A DNA stretch of 64,000 nt from Holophagales bacterium (GTDB lineage: Bacteria; Acidobacteriota; Thermoanaerobaculia; UBA5066): the NCBI GenBank assembly GCA_016716705.1, contig JADJVF010000006.1, positions 124,001 to 188,000 of the forward strand, in the 5' to 3' direction. The translations under genes were made by a program, and so were the position numbers. The notes beneath the pieces are model-generated. The model had not been told where the DNA came from. It worked only from the letters and a program-made list of their open reading frames with translations, and made no database searches. Each line of letters opens with the position of its first letter. Within the stretch, counting starts at the first letter, position 1. Of this stretch, positions 1 through 9,430 are shown piece after piece.

Positions 1-1
1 G

Positions 2-334
2 GGCGTCTCGAACGAGCTGATCCTGTCGAACATCAAGGCCCTGGCCGCCTCGGACTGGCCCGGGTTCGTCGTCGTGAGGATCCCGGTGATCCCGGGCTGC
101 AACGACTCCGAGGAGAACATCCGGGCCACGGCGAAGTTCGTGAAGGACGCCGGTCTCGAGGTCATCAATCTCCTGCCGTTCCACCGCCTGGGCGAGTCGA
201 AGTACCGCCAGCTCGGGCAGCATTACGCGTTCGAAGACCATCCCGGAACACCCGTCGAGGCCCTGGCCCCGCTCAAGGCGCTGGTCGAGGCCGAGGGGCT
301 GACCTGCTACACGGGGTGGAAGACCCCCTTCTGA
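2..334 (+). CDS. Glycyl-radical enzyme activating protein, C-terminal part (radical SAM)
   Basis: This is the last 110 residues of a protein that begins before the window. The visible part has the C-terminal half of the radical-SAM barrel of pyruvate-formate-lyase-type activases: the strand and loop RIPVIPGCNDSEEN, then NLLPFHRLGESKY, then a short tail ending GWKTPF. Such activases use a 4Fe-4S cluster and S-adenosylmethionine to place a glycyl radical on a partner enzyme. The CxxxCxxC cluster motif lies upstream and is not seen. The partner lyase should also be upstream. I cannot tell which glycyl-radical enzyme it serves. The next gene starts 64 bases on and codes for an outer-membrane barrel. 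Confidence 0.8.
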   Translation, partial: GVSNELILSNIKALAASDWPGFVVVRIPVIPGCNDSEENIRATAKFVKDAGLEVINLLPFHRLGESKYRQLGQHYAFEDHPGTPVEALAPLKALVEAEGLTCYTGWKTPF

Positions 335-398
335 GGGCTCCGCATCCTGGCGGCGCGGCCCCGCGAGCCGACCAGGGACAGAGGAAACGAGGACTCCA

Positions 399-1742
399 AT
401 GACGAATCGACTCACCGCACTGGCTTGCGCGGCGCTGATCCTGGCGCCGGCCGCCCGGGGCGAAGATGCCAAGACCGCGCCGGCCCCGGACCCGTGGAAG
501 ATCACCTGGGAGGTCGGCGCCGAGGAGCGGGTCCGTTCAGAGGCGCAGAACAACAGCTTCGACTGGAACGACGCCACCGACGACCACCGCCTCTGGTACC
601 GCTTCCGCACCCGGGTCTGGGGCAAGGCGACGATCGGGACCAGGGGCGAGGTCTACGTCGGCCTCAACAACGAGAGCCGCAAGACGGTCCATCCCGACAC
701 GCCGTTCAAGTGGGACGAAGTGGTCTTCGAGAACGCCTACGTCGACTGGAAGCTCGACCCGTCCGTCTCGCTGCGCGTCGGGCGGCAGAACCTGATGCGG
801 GGGGAGGGCTTCGTCCTCTTCGACGGGACGTCGGGCGACGGCTCGCGGACGGCGTATTTCAATGCCGTCGACGTGACGTTCGGCTGGAAGAAGTCGAAGG
901 TCGAGCTGATCGGGATCTCCGACCCGGCGAAGGACTGGTACCTCCCGGTCATCAACGACAAGAACAAGCTCCTCCAGGAGTGGGACGAGGCGGCCGTCGG
1001 CCTCTACACGGGCCGCGACCTGCCGAAGACGGCCATCGACGGCTACGTCTTCTGGAAGAGCGAGAAGGACGACTACCGGGCGACCACGAACGCCCAGTTC
1101 CAGCCCGATCGCCAGTTCGGTACGGTCGGCGCGCGTGTCGTCCAGCAGCTCCCGGAGGGGTTCTCGGTCACCGCCGAGGCCGCGTGGGAGTTCGGGCAGG
1201 AGAAACCGAAGCCGGGCGTTGCCGGGGGGGACAAGGACATCGCCGCGTGGGGCGGCTACGTCTACGCGAAGAAGACGTTTCCCTTGTCATGGAAGCCGTC
1301 TCTCCAGGTCGGCTGGATCGGGATGTCCGGCGACGACCCGAAGACGACGAAGAACGAGGGGTGGGATCCCCTCTTCTCGCGCTGGCCGAAGTGGAGCGAG
1401 CTCTACATCTACAGCCAGGTGCCCGAGAAGGGGGTCGCCTACTGGACGAACCTCTCCATGTGGCAGGCGGAGATCCTCGCGAGCCCGGCGAAGTTCCTGA
1501 GCCTCCGCGGGACCTACTACTACATGAACGCTTTCGAGCCGTTTCCGGGGAGCCCCAAGGTCTTCGGCAAGGGGAAGAAGCGGGGAGACATGTATCAGGC
1601 GCGGGCCGACGTGACTTTCTCGAAGTCGCTCAAGGGGCACGTCCTCTACGAGTACCTGAAGCCGGGCGACTTCTACGTCGGCCGCGACTCGGCCTACTTC
1701 CTGAGGTTCGAGCTGATCTACAGCTTCAAGAAGATCTTCTGA
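399..1742 (+). CDS. Outer-membrane beta-barrel porin, alginate-export-like family
   Basis: A 447-residue protein with a short signal peptide (about residues 1-21, ending in an AARGE-type site). The mature part is full of alternating aromatic and polar strands such as LWYRFRTRVWGKA, YVDWKLD and VSLRVGRQNL, and the last strand ends in phenylalanine (FELIYSFKKIF), the usual C-terminal signature recognised by the BAM machinery. The region around VSLRVGRQNLMRGEGFVLFDG matches the alginate-export family, whose members form outer-membrane channels for sugars or hydrophobic compounds. The real substrate is unknown. The ATG is preceded by GAGGAAACGAGGA, an adequate ribosome site. It may be co-transcribed with the activase upstream. 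Confidence 0.75.
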   Translation: MTNRLTALACAALILAPAARGEDAKTAPAPDPWKITWEVGAEERVRSEAQNNSFDWNDATDDHRLWYRFRTRVWGKATIGTRGEVYVGLNNESRKTVHPDTPFKWDEVVFENAYVDWKLDPSVSLRVGRQNLMRGEGFVLFDGTSGDGSRTAYFNAVDVTFGWKKSKVELIGISDPAKDWYLPVINDKNKLLQEWDEAAVGLYTGRDLPKTAIDGYVFWKSEKDDYRATTNAQFQPDRQFGTVGARVVQQLPEGFSVTAEAAWEFGQEKPKPGVAGGDKDIAAWGGYVYAKKTFPLSWKPSLQVGWIGMSGDDPKTTKNEGWDPLFSRWPKWSELYIYSQVPEKGVAYWTNLSMWQAEILASPAKFLSLRGTYYYMNAFEPFPGSPKVFGKGKKRGDMYQARADVTFSKSLKGHVLYEYLKPGDFYVGRDSAYFLRFELIYSFKKIF

Positions 1743-1839
1743 GAGACACCTGGTGATGGCCGTGCCCGGCTCCGCGGCGCCCCCCGGCTTTCCGCCGTCC
1801 CCCGCGCCCGGGCATGGCCGTCCCTTTTCGACGAGTCCC

Positions 1840-1845
1840 TATAAT
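1840..1845 (+). promoter_or_regulatory. Perfect TATAAT -10 hexamer ahead of the sigma54 activator
   Basis: TATAAT stands out in very GC-rich sequence, 37 bases before the proposed GTG of the activator gene. No good -35 hexamer is found at a 16-18 base distance, so this is a half-supported sigma70-type promoter. A GGAGGG run follows at 1852-1857. Confidence 0.4.
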
Positions 1846-1881
1846 TCGCGCCGGAGGGCCGCCGCCGCGGCAGCCGACCCG

Positions 1882-3969
1882 GTGAGAACGGTCCGATACG
1901 ATTCCTGGCGACTTCCCGCCCCTTTCGCCCGGGAGCACCCTGGCTGGCGCCCTCGCGCAGGCGCTCCGTCAGGGTCGCCCGCTCCTCCCCGCGGTCGACC
2001 GGGAGGGGCGCGTCATCGGGGTGTTCGACCTCCCCGGCTTTCTCGCCCGGCTCTCGCCTCGAGGGCGGGCCGACCTGGATGCGCCGGTCGCGCCGATCCT
2101 CGAGAAGGCGCCGGCCCTCGTGGCGCCGGGACTCGAGGATTCCTGGGCTCGCGACGGGGCGTCGGAGAGCGCGGTCGTCGTCGACGAGGGCGGCCGATAC
2201 CTCGGGATCCTCTTCCGGGACGACGGCTCCGTGCCGCCTTCCCGTCCCGACCGTGTCGACGCATGGCTCCGCCAGATCGCCGAAGGGGCCCTGACGGGTG
2301 TCTCGTACATGGTCGCCGTGGCCGACGCCGCCGGTCGAGTCGTCCTCGCGAACGCCGAGATGAGGAGCTTCTTCGGCGAGGCGCTGGCGGGCGACGAGCC
2401 GGTCCTGCGCCGGCTCTTCCCGCCGCGGGCGCTCGGCTCGGCCGGCTCCCTCGGGGGCTGGCAGGCGCCCCGTATCCACCAGCACCGCGACCGGCTCCTC
2501 CTCGTCTTCGGCTTTCCGCTCGTCGTCGAGAACGCCCTGCGGTACGTCACGCTGGCCATCCACGACGTCTCGGCGCTCGTGGGCGAGCAGCTCGCGCAGG
2601 CGCACGAAGACCTCGAGGGGCTCCGAAGGGTCCTCGACGTCACGGTGGACGGCCTGATGGTCGTGAACCGCGACGGCGTCATCACGATGACCAACCCGAG
2701 CTTCGAGGAGATCCACGGCATCCCGCGCGAGCGGGCGGTGGGCCGCCACGTCACGGAGGTCATCGAGAACACGCGGATGCACATCGTGGCGCAGACCGGG
2801 ATCGCCGAGCACGGCGAGATCCAGAAGATCGGGGAGCGGCGCGTCGTCGTCTCACGCTTCCCTCTCTACCGGGACGGCAGGTGCGTCGGCGCCGCGGGGA
2901 AGATCGACTTCACGGACCTCGGCGAGGTGAACCGTCTCGCGCACAAGGTCGAACACCTCAAGAAGGAGCTCGAGGCGCTCCGAAATCGCAAGGGCCCCCT
3001 CGCGCCGGACGTGAGGTTCGGCTTCTCCGACGTCGTGGCGCTGGCCCCTGCGAGCCGCGACGCGAAGGAGAACGCCATGCGGGCGGCGCCGCAGAACTCG
3101 ACCGTCCTCCTCCTCGGAGAGAGCGGAGTGGGCAAGGAAGTCTTCGCACACTCGATCCACGCCTACTCGACGCGGGCATCCCGGCCGTTCGTCCGGGTGA
3201 ACTGCTCGGCCATCCAGGAGACGCTCTTCGAGTCCGAGCTCTTCGGCTACGAGGACGGAGCCTTCACGGGGGCGCGCAAGGGGGGCAAGCAGGGGAAGTT
3301 CGAGATGGCCGACGGCGGCACGATCTTCCTCGACGAGATCGGCGACATGCCGCTCTCGGTCCAGGCCAAGCTCCTCAGGGTCCTCCAGGAGAGCGAGATC
3401 GAGAAGGTCGGCTCCGAGCAGGTCCTCCGGGTCGACGTCCGCGTCATCGCCGCCACGAACCAGGACCTCACGAAGCAGGCCGACGAAGGGCGTTTCCGCA
3501 GGGACCTCTACTACCGCCTCTCGGTCATTCCGATCCGGATTCCGGCGCTTCGTGATCGCCGGGAGGACATCCCCGAGCTGCTCCGGATCTTCTGGGAGGA
3601 CCTGAAGAAGCGGCACGGCATCTACCACCGCTCGCTCTCACCGGAGGCGCAGAAGCTCCTCAGGCGCTACGAGTGGCCGGGGAACATCCGCGAGCTGCAC
3701 AACGTCCTCGAGCGGGCGCTGACGATCGTCGTCGAGCCGACGTCAGCGACGAGCAGGTCCGGATGATCATGGCGGGCGCCCGCGAGACGAACGACGAGTT
3801 CTGCCTCTCCGAGGACTGCGGGCTCGCCGAGCTCGTCGAGCAGACGGAGCGCCGCGCCCTCGGGTTCGCCCTGGCGCGGACGAACAACAACCGGCTCCAG
3901 GCGGCGAAGCTCCTCGGGATCTCCCGCGCGCTTCTCTACAAGAAGCTGCACGCGTACGGGATCGCGTGA
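1882..3969 (+). CDS. Sigma54-dependent transcriptional activator with CBS and PAS sensor domains (frame broken twice)
   Basis: An NtrC-family activator of about 694 residues. Order: a CBS-like pair (around RPLLPAVDREGRVIGVFD and ESAVVVDEGGRYLGIL), a first PAS (YMVAVADAAGRVVLANAE), a second PAS (DGLMVVNRDGVITMTNPSFEEIHG), a short coiled linker, the AAA+ domain with Walker A GESGVGKE, the sigma54-contact loop GAFTGA and Walker B GTIFLDEIGD, and a Fis-type helix-turn-helix (LLGISRALLYKKLHAYG). The 5' end has no ATG, GTG or TTG in the CBS frame. A GTG at 1882 fits if one C at 1893-1894 is extra. The C-terminal helix-turn-helix lies in a different frame: a G is probably missing near 3737-3740. The CBS and PAS domains suggest it senses a small ligand. 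The target promoter is unknown. Confidence 0.75.
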
Positions 3970-4004
3970 GCGGCGGAAGGCCTGGCGCCGGGATGAGGTG
4001 ACCC

Positions 4005-4208
4005 ATGCCGAAGTGGCTTTGCGACACCTGCAGCTTCATGGTCGAGACCGAGGGGAAGACGCCGCCTCCCGCGGAAGGGCTGAAGCCGACCCCGTGGGAC
4101 CTTCCCGAGAGCTGGGCCTGCCCCATCTGCGGCAGCCCGCGCGACGCGCTGTCGCCGCTCGACCCGGCCGAGCTTCTGACGCGGGCCGCCTGCAACCGGT
4201 ACAAGTGA
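4005..4208 (+). CDS. Rubredoxin-like iron protein
   Basis: A 67-residue protein with two CxxC knuckles, CDTC at residues 6-9 and CPIC at about 39-42. Spacing and the PESWACPICG sequence are those of rubredoxin, which binds one iron through four cysteines and carries single electrons. The segment between the knuckles (FMVETEGKTPPPAEG...) differs from the standard rubredoxin loop YDPAxGDP, so it is a rubredoxin-like variant. The next gene, a radical-SAM protein, starts one base after its stop, so the two are very probably translated together and may act as a redox pair. The ATG follows GGGATGAGGTGACCC, a reasonable ribosome site. Confidence 0.8.
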   Translation: MPKWLCDTCSFMVETEGKTPPPAEGLKPTPWDLPESWACPICGSPRDALSPLDPAELLTRAACNRYK

Positions 4209-4209
4209 C

Positions 4210-5426
4210 GTGGGGGAAGCGGTCGGGAGCGCGCCGTCCGTCGCCGCCGCGCCGGCGGGACAGCGCCCGGGGAGAGTCCTGAAGGTCGTTTTCGGCCTCG
4301 ACTGCGCGGGGACCTGCTCGTACTGCGCGCTGAAGACGTCGAACGGGTTCCCGAGGGCGCGCCACGCCCGCCTCGATCCCGCACTGGCGGAGCCGAAGAT
4401 CCGCGAGGTGGCGGAGAAGTACGAGATCTGCGGCCTCGAAGTGGGGGCGGGGGAGACGTTCGACCAGCCCGAGCTCTGGGAGTGGCTTCTCGCCCTGAAC
4501 GCCCGCGAGCTGAACGTCCCGGTCATGGCGTTCACGGGGGGGCTCTCGAAGCAGACGCCCCGGGTCCTCGACGCGATCGCGGCCTCGTCCGCTCCCGTCC
4601 TCCTCCTCTTCTCCTACGACGGCCGCCGGTCCGAGCGGAATTCGGCGAACTGGCGGGAGGTCGAGGCGGCCTTCCGCGCGATGAAGGCCCGTCTCTCGGT
4701 CGCGCCCCACGTGACGCTGAAGCTGACGGCGTGCGTCGCGCCACGGGATACGCGCCACCTGAAGGAGAACTTCCTCTCGCTCCTCGATCTCGACCCGGCG
4801 CCGTTCGCCTTCCGGCCCCTGAAACGTTCTTTCAACGATTCGGAGCGGGAGGAGTTCGTGAAGCAGCTCGCCGCATTTCTCGACGAGGCCTCGAACCGGG
4901 GGTGAGGCTCCTGAGCGCGCCGGACGAAGGGGAGTGGCACCTCGGCCTGAAGCGCGACTGGACCTGCCACCGGCTAGGGGTCAGCCTCCTTCCCGACGGC
5001 CGCTTCACCGACTGCTACGTTGCCTGGTACTGCTCCGACTTTCCCACCTGGCGGACGCTTCCGTCGCTCGAGGGGCTCGACCGCTTCTTCGTACAGGCCG
5101 AGGCCCCCGCTCCGGCCTCCTGCGCCCGATGCCTCGACGTGTTCGACCTCTGCAACCTCTGTCCCGCGGGTCTCGCGGACTTCCGGCGGTTCACGGGGGA
5201 GTCCTTCTACGACGGCGGTTTCTGCCGGATGGTGAACCGCGCCTCCCTCCTCCTCCTCGGCAAGGCGCTCGAGGAGCGGCCGGGGCTCGAGGCGGTCGTT
5301 CGCAGGGGGGCCGTCGAGACCCGGCTCCGCCGCGAAGGACCAGGGCTCGTCCTCACGGGGCCGAACGGGAACCCGCCGCTCTCCGTCGATCCGCGCGACG
5401 GGCATACGATGCTCCCGGTCGCCTGA
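4210..5426 (+). CDS. Radical SAM protein with C-terminal cysteine-rich (SPASM-like) region (one frameshift)
   Basis: Once one frameshift is repaired this is about 405 residues. The radical-SAM cluster is CAGTCSYC (CxxxCxxC) near residue 30, so it binds a 4Fe-4S cluster and S-adenosylmethionine. The C-terminal third has further cysteines: DWTCHRLG, FTDCYVAWYC and then CARCLDVFDLCNLC, which looks like the auxiliary-cluster region of SPASM/twitch enzymes. The first frame stops at 4903-4905. Adding one G to the G5 run 4898-4902 joins it to the second frame and gives ASNRGVRLLSAPDEGEWH. GTG start, one base after the rubredoxin-like gene. The substrate cannot be told. A peptide-modifying or anaerobic-metabolism role is possible, but no precursor peptide is visible beside it. 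Confidence 0.7.
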
Positions 5427-5442
5427 CGGAAAGGGGAACGGA

Positions 5443-6080
5443 ATGGACCACGCCACCGTCCGCGCCGCGCTCGTCTCGTGCGGCCGGAGGCTCGACGCCC
5501 TCGGCTTCGCTCCCGCGACCGACGGCAACATCTCGGCACGTCTCGGCCCGCACGCGCTTCTGGTGACCCCGGCGGGGCGCGAGAAGGGCGGGCTGTCGCC
5601 GGAGGAGCTGCTGCTCGTCGACCTCGAGGGAGCGGTCGTCGAAGGAGAGGCCGCCCCTCGACGGAGACGCCGATGCACCTCCTCTGCTACCGGCGGCGCG
5701 GGGACGTCGGGGGAGTGGTTCACGCGCATCCGCCGGTCGCGACCGCCTTTGCCGCGGCGGGGGTTCCCCTCGACGCCCCGGTCATGCCCGAGATCGTCCT
5801 CACCGTCGGCGCGATCCCGCTCGTCCCCTACGCCACGCCCGGGACGGAGGAGCTCGCCCGGGCGCTCGAGCCCTTCGTCGACGACCACGACGCCTTCCTC
5901 CTCGCGAGCCACGGCGTCCTGACGCTCGGCCGCGACGTGAAGGAGGCGCTGCACCGGATGGAGCGCGTCGAGCACCTCGCGAAGGTGACGCTTGCCGCAC
6001 GCCTCCTCGGCGGGCCGCGTCCGCTGACCGACGCGCAGGTCGTATCGCTCGTCTCCGGCGCCGCTCCGCCTTCGAGGTGA
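5443..6080 (+). CDS. Class II aldolase / fuculose-1-phosphate-aldolase-type protein (one frameshift)
   Basis: About 212 residues after repair. Signature parts: the GNISARLG phosphate-binding region near residue 28, SPEELLLVDLEG, then STETPMHLLCYR, the zinc-binding VVHAHPP and the distal LASHGVLTLG histidine. These are the zinc ligands and substrate loops of class II aldolase/adducin proteins, which cleave phosphorylated ketoses or act on related hydroxy-acids. The two halves lie in different frames; one extra C in the C4 run 5654-5657 joins EGEAAP to STETPMHL. ATG start with AAAGGGGAACGG ahead. It follows the radical-SAM gene by 16 bases, so it may be in the same operon. The exact substrate is unknown. 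Confidence 0.75.
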
Positions 6081-6102
6081 GAGGGGCGTTCGCTACACTC
6101 CC

Positions 6103-8493
6103 GTGGTGAGGTCCGGCCTCCTCGCCCGCTTCCGCCGCGTCTGGTCGGCGATCCCGAGGTGGGCGCTCTGGGGGCAGCCGGTCTCGTCGTCCTCTTCGCC
6201 GTCTCCCTCACCCTCGTCGTCGCGTACTACGACCGGGTCGTCACCCGGACGATGGACGGCCGGCGGTGGAGCATCCCCACCCGCCTCTACTCCGATGCCT
6301 GGGTTCTCCAGCCCGGCGACGCGCTCGGCCCCGACGACGTCGAGCGGCGCCTCGCCCGTCTCCGCTACGCGCCCGTCCCGGCGCCCCCGGTCACGGGCGG
6401 ACGGTATCTCCTCTCCCGTAGTCGGATCGTCGTCGGCGTCAACCCGCACGAGACGGCCTACGGCCGCTTCCCCGGGGATCGTCGCCCGGATCGACTTTTC
6501 CGGGAGGCGGATCGCCGGCCTCAAGCGCGAGTCCGACGGAGCCCCGCTTCCGTACGTCGTCTTCGAGCCGGAGGTCGTCGGCTCCGTCTTCGACCAGAAG
6601 ATGGAGGACCGGACGCTCGTCCGCCTCGCCCAGGTGCCGAAGGTCGTCCTCGACGCGATCCTGACGACCGAGGACCGGGACTTCTTCACGCACGCGGGAC
6701 TCTCCCCGAAGCGGCTCGTCGGCGCCGTCCTCCAGAGCGTGGTGCGGGGACGATCGGTGAGGGGGACGAGCACGCTGACGCAGCAGCTCGTCAAGAACCT
6801 CTTCCTGACCCCCGAGCGGACCCTTCGCCGGAAGGCCGTCGAGGCGCTCCTGGCCGTCATCCTCGACGCGAAGTACGGCAAGGAGGAGATCCTCGAGGCC
6901 TATCTCAACGAGATCTACCTCGGGCAACGCGGATCCGTTTCCGTTACCGGGGTCGAGGAGGCGGCACGGTTCTACTTCGGCAAGCCCGTCTCGCAGCTCG
7001 ACCTCTCCGAAGCCGCGATGCTCGCCGGGCTCATCTCCTCCCCCGGGCGATTCTCGCCGTTCCGCAACACCGAGAGAGCCCAGGCGCGCCGCGCGCTCGT
7101 CCTGAAGGGGATGCTCGACGAGAAGAAGATCGACCGCGCCGCCTACGACGCGGCCCTGGCGGCGCCGCTCACGCGCGTGTCCAAGCCCGTGATCGGCATC
7201 GAGGCACCCCACTTCGTCGACTTCGTCCTGACGCAGGTGAAGGAGTCGCGAAGCGACCTCTCGGGGGCGGGCCTCTCCCTCTACACGACGCTCGACCCCG
7301 ACATGCAGGCCGCGGCGCAGGCGGCGGTCCAGACCGGGCTCGAGGAGCTCGAGAAGAAGTTCAAGAAGCTCCGGACGAAGGAGGGGGAGGAGCCGCTCCA
7401 GGCGGCGCTGATCGCCCTCGACCCGCACACCGGCTCGATCCGGGCCCTCGTCGGCGGGCGGGACTACCAGGTGAGCCAGTTCAACCGCGTCGTCCAGGCC
7501 AAGCGCCAGCCCGGTTCGCTCTTCAAGCCGTTCGTCTACCTCGCCGCGTTCGAGAGAAGGGACCTCGTTCCGCCCGTCACGCCGACCACGATCCTCCAGG
7601 ATTCGCCGATCGCCCTCGTTTTCGGGAAGAAGGAGGAAGAAACCTGGTCGCCGCGCAACTACGACGGCCAGTTCCGCGGACCCGTGACCGTCCGGTACGC
7701 CCTCGAGCACTCGCTGAACATCCCCACCGTCCGCCTCGCGGTCTGGGAGACGGGAGGCGGCAAGACGCTCCTCTCCGACGTCATCGTGGCGGCGCGCAAG
7801 GCGGGGATCACGTCGCCGATGAAGGCCTACCCCTCGCTCGCCCTCGGGGCCTTCGAGTGCACGCCGATGGAGATCGCCGCGGCCTATTCCGTCTTCGCCA
7901 ACGGCGGCATCCTCGTGAAGCCGAACTCCCTCCTCGGCCTCGTCGGCCCGGAAGGGAGGCGGATCGACCGGAAGGACGTCCCCCTGCAGCGCGCCGCCGA
8001 TCCCGCCGCCGTCTCCGTCCTCGACTCGATCCTCCAGGGAGTCGTGAACCGCGGGACGGGGGCCTCGGCCCGGGGCCGCGGCGCGCAGGGGATCTTCGCC
8101 GGGAAGACGGGTACGACGAACGACGGGCGCGACGCCTGGTTCATCGGCTTCTCCCCCCGCCTCCTCGTGGCGGTCTGGGTCGGCTTCGACGACAACCGCG
8201 GCCTGAACCTCTCGGGGTCGACGGCCGCCGTCCCGATCTACGCCGACTTCGCGCGGCGCCTCCCGTCCCACTTCTTCGAGGAGCCGTTCCCCGAGGTGCC
8301 GGGTGTCGTCACCGCCTCGGTCGACCCGACGACGGGGATGCTCGTCACCGAGGATTGCCCCACCTCCGTCAACGAGCAGTTCCTCGCGGGGACGGAACCG
8401 ACGGAACGCTGCACCGTTCACGGCGACGGGAGCCCGCTGCCGGCGGGGGGACCGGGCCTCCCTCCGGTCGAAGGGACCGACGGGCCCCGGTGA
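6103..8493 (+). CDS. Bifunctional peptidoglycan glycosyltransferase/transpeptidase (PBP1-type, two compensating frameshifts)
   Basis: A class A penicillin-binding protein of about 796 residues that polymerises and cross-links peptidoglycan at the inner membrane. It has a basic N-terminus, one membrane helix (about residues 24-44), a PBP1b-like segment (WSIPTRLYSDAWVLQPGD), the GT51 glycosyltransferase domain (TEDRDFFTHAG, GTSTLTQQLVKN, EAYLNEIYLGQRG) and the transpeptidase domain with SxxK (GSLFKP), SxN (HSLNIPT) and KTG (GKTGTTNDGRDAW). The membrane and PBP1b-like part is in another frame: one G seems missing from the G5 run 6170-6174 and one base extra in CCCCGGGG at 6470-6477. The two cancel. 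The GTG at 6103 gives the sensible basic leader. The next gene overlaps the stop by four bases. Confidence 0.85.
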   Translation: MVRSGLLARFRRVWSAIPRWALWGQPVSSSSSPSPSPSSSRTTTGSSPGRWTAGGGASPPASTPMPGFSSPATRSAPTTSSGASPVSATRPSRRPRSRADGISSPVVGSSSASTRTRRPTAASPGIVARIDFSGRRIAGLKRESDGAPLPYVVFEPEVVGSVFDQKMEDRTLVRLAQVPKVVLDAILTTEDRDFFTHAGLSPKRLVGAVLQSVVRGRSVRGTSTLTQQLVKNLFLTPERTLRRKAVEALLAVILDAKYGKEEILEAYLNEIYLGQRGSVSVTGVEEAARFYFGKPVSQLDLSEAAMLAGLISSPGRFSPFRNTERAQARRALVLKGMLDEKKIDRAAYDAALAAPLTRVSKPVIGIEAPHFVDFVLTQVKESRSDLSGAGLSLYTTLDPDMQAAAQAAVQTGLEELEKKFKKLRTKEGEEPLQAALIALDPHTGSIRALVGGRDYQVSQFNRVVQAKRQPGSLFKPFVYLAAFERRDLVPPVTPTTILQDSPIALVFGKKEEETWSPRNYDGQFRGPVTVRYALEHSLNIPTVRLAVWETGGGKTLLSDVIVAARKAGITSPMKAYPSLALGAFECTPMEIAAAYSVFANGGILVKPNSLLGLVGPEGRRIDRKDVPLQRAADPAAVSVLDSILQGVVNRGTGASARGRGAQGIFAGKTGTTNDGRDAWFIGFSPRLLVAVWVGFDDNRGLNLSGSTAAVPIYADFARRLPSHFFEEPFPEVPGVVTASVDPTTGMLVTEDCPTSVNEQFLAGTEPTERCTVHGDGSPLPAGGPGLPPVEGTDGPR

Positions 8494-9361
8494 CGGGCGC
8501 CCGTTTCACGGTCCCGGGCGTCGACCTCGACCTCGTGGCCCGGAGCCACGGCTGGTACGACCTGCCGCCGTTCGCGTGGGACGAGGGAGGCGGCGTCTCT
8601 CGTTCGTCTTCCTTCGCGGCGGGTCGCCGGTGCCCGTCCTCCTCGCATCGCTCAGTGGCGGAGTCGCCGTCTCTTCGCCCGCGCCTGCGACGGCCGTGAA
8701 GCCCGTCGTGGCCCGCGTCCTCGACCTTTCGACCGACCTCGCGCCGTTTCACGCCCTCTGCGCGGCGCGTCGTGGCGAGGGGTTCGGGTGGATGGCCGAC
8801 CGGCGGGCCGGGCGGATCCTCCGCGCCCCGACGCTCTTCGAGGACGCCGTCAAGGTCCTCTGCACGACGAACTGCTCGTGGTCGCTGACGAAGGCGATGG
8901 TGACCCGGATGATCGCGGCCTTCGATCGCGGCGGCGCCTTCCCCGACGCGGCGTTTCTCGCCTCGCTTCCCGAGGGGCGGCTGCGCGACGAGCTGAAGGT
9001 CGGCTACCGGGCCCCCTTTCTCCACGCCTTCGCCGCGCGGGTCGCCTCGGGCGCGCTCGACCTTTCCACGTGGGAGGACCCCTCCCGCTCCGACACGGAG
9101 GTGATGGAGCTCATTCGCGCGGAGAAGGGCTTCGGACCGTACGCGGCGGAGACGCTCCTGCGCCTCCTCGGCCACCACGGGCACCTCGGCCTCGACTCGT
9201 GGTCGCGGAAGAAGGTCGCCGAGCTCCGCTTCCGGGGCCGCCCCGTGAAGGACGCGCGCGTCGTCCGCCTCTACCAGCCGTTCGGGCGCTTCGCCGGGCT
9301 CGCGTTCTGGCTCGACGTCACGAGGGACTGGCACGACGGGCGCGAGAAGCTCTGGCCGTAG
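8490..9361 (+). CDS. HhH-GPD superfamily DNA glycosylase-like protein (one frameshift)
   Basis: About 290 residues. The C-terminal two thirds carry the helix-hairpin-helix and aspartate region of base-excision DNA glycosylases: AEKGFGPYAAETLLRLLG followed by LGLDSWSRKKV, where the Asp of GLDS would be the catalytic residue. It is closest in style to the 3-methyladenine/8-oxoguanine glycosylase branch. Which lesion it removes cannot be told. The N-terminal part (VTGARFTVPGVDLDLV...) is in another frame: one base is missing near 8585-8597, joining DEGGG to RLSFVFLRGG. The GTG start overlaps the TGA of the PBP gene (GTGA), a coupling used repeatedly in this window. Confidence 0.7.
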
Positions 9362-9430
9362 GGCCCCGCTTCGATCCGGCGGTGCGCCGGAGAGGCGGGA
9401 GGCTTCTACAATGCCCCTTCGGAGGACTCC

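Noticed and set aside
335..398. A -24/-12 sigma54 promoter near the activator gene
   Set aside because: I looked for TGGCAC-N5-TTGC in the gaps around the activator (335-398, 1743-1881, 3970-4004) and found none.
6439..8421. A 660-codon minus-strand frame opposite the PBP1 gene
   Set aside because: The peptide is charged and repetitive without recognisable domains, while the plus strand has all PBP motifs.
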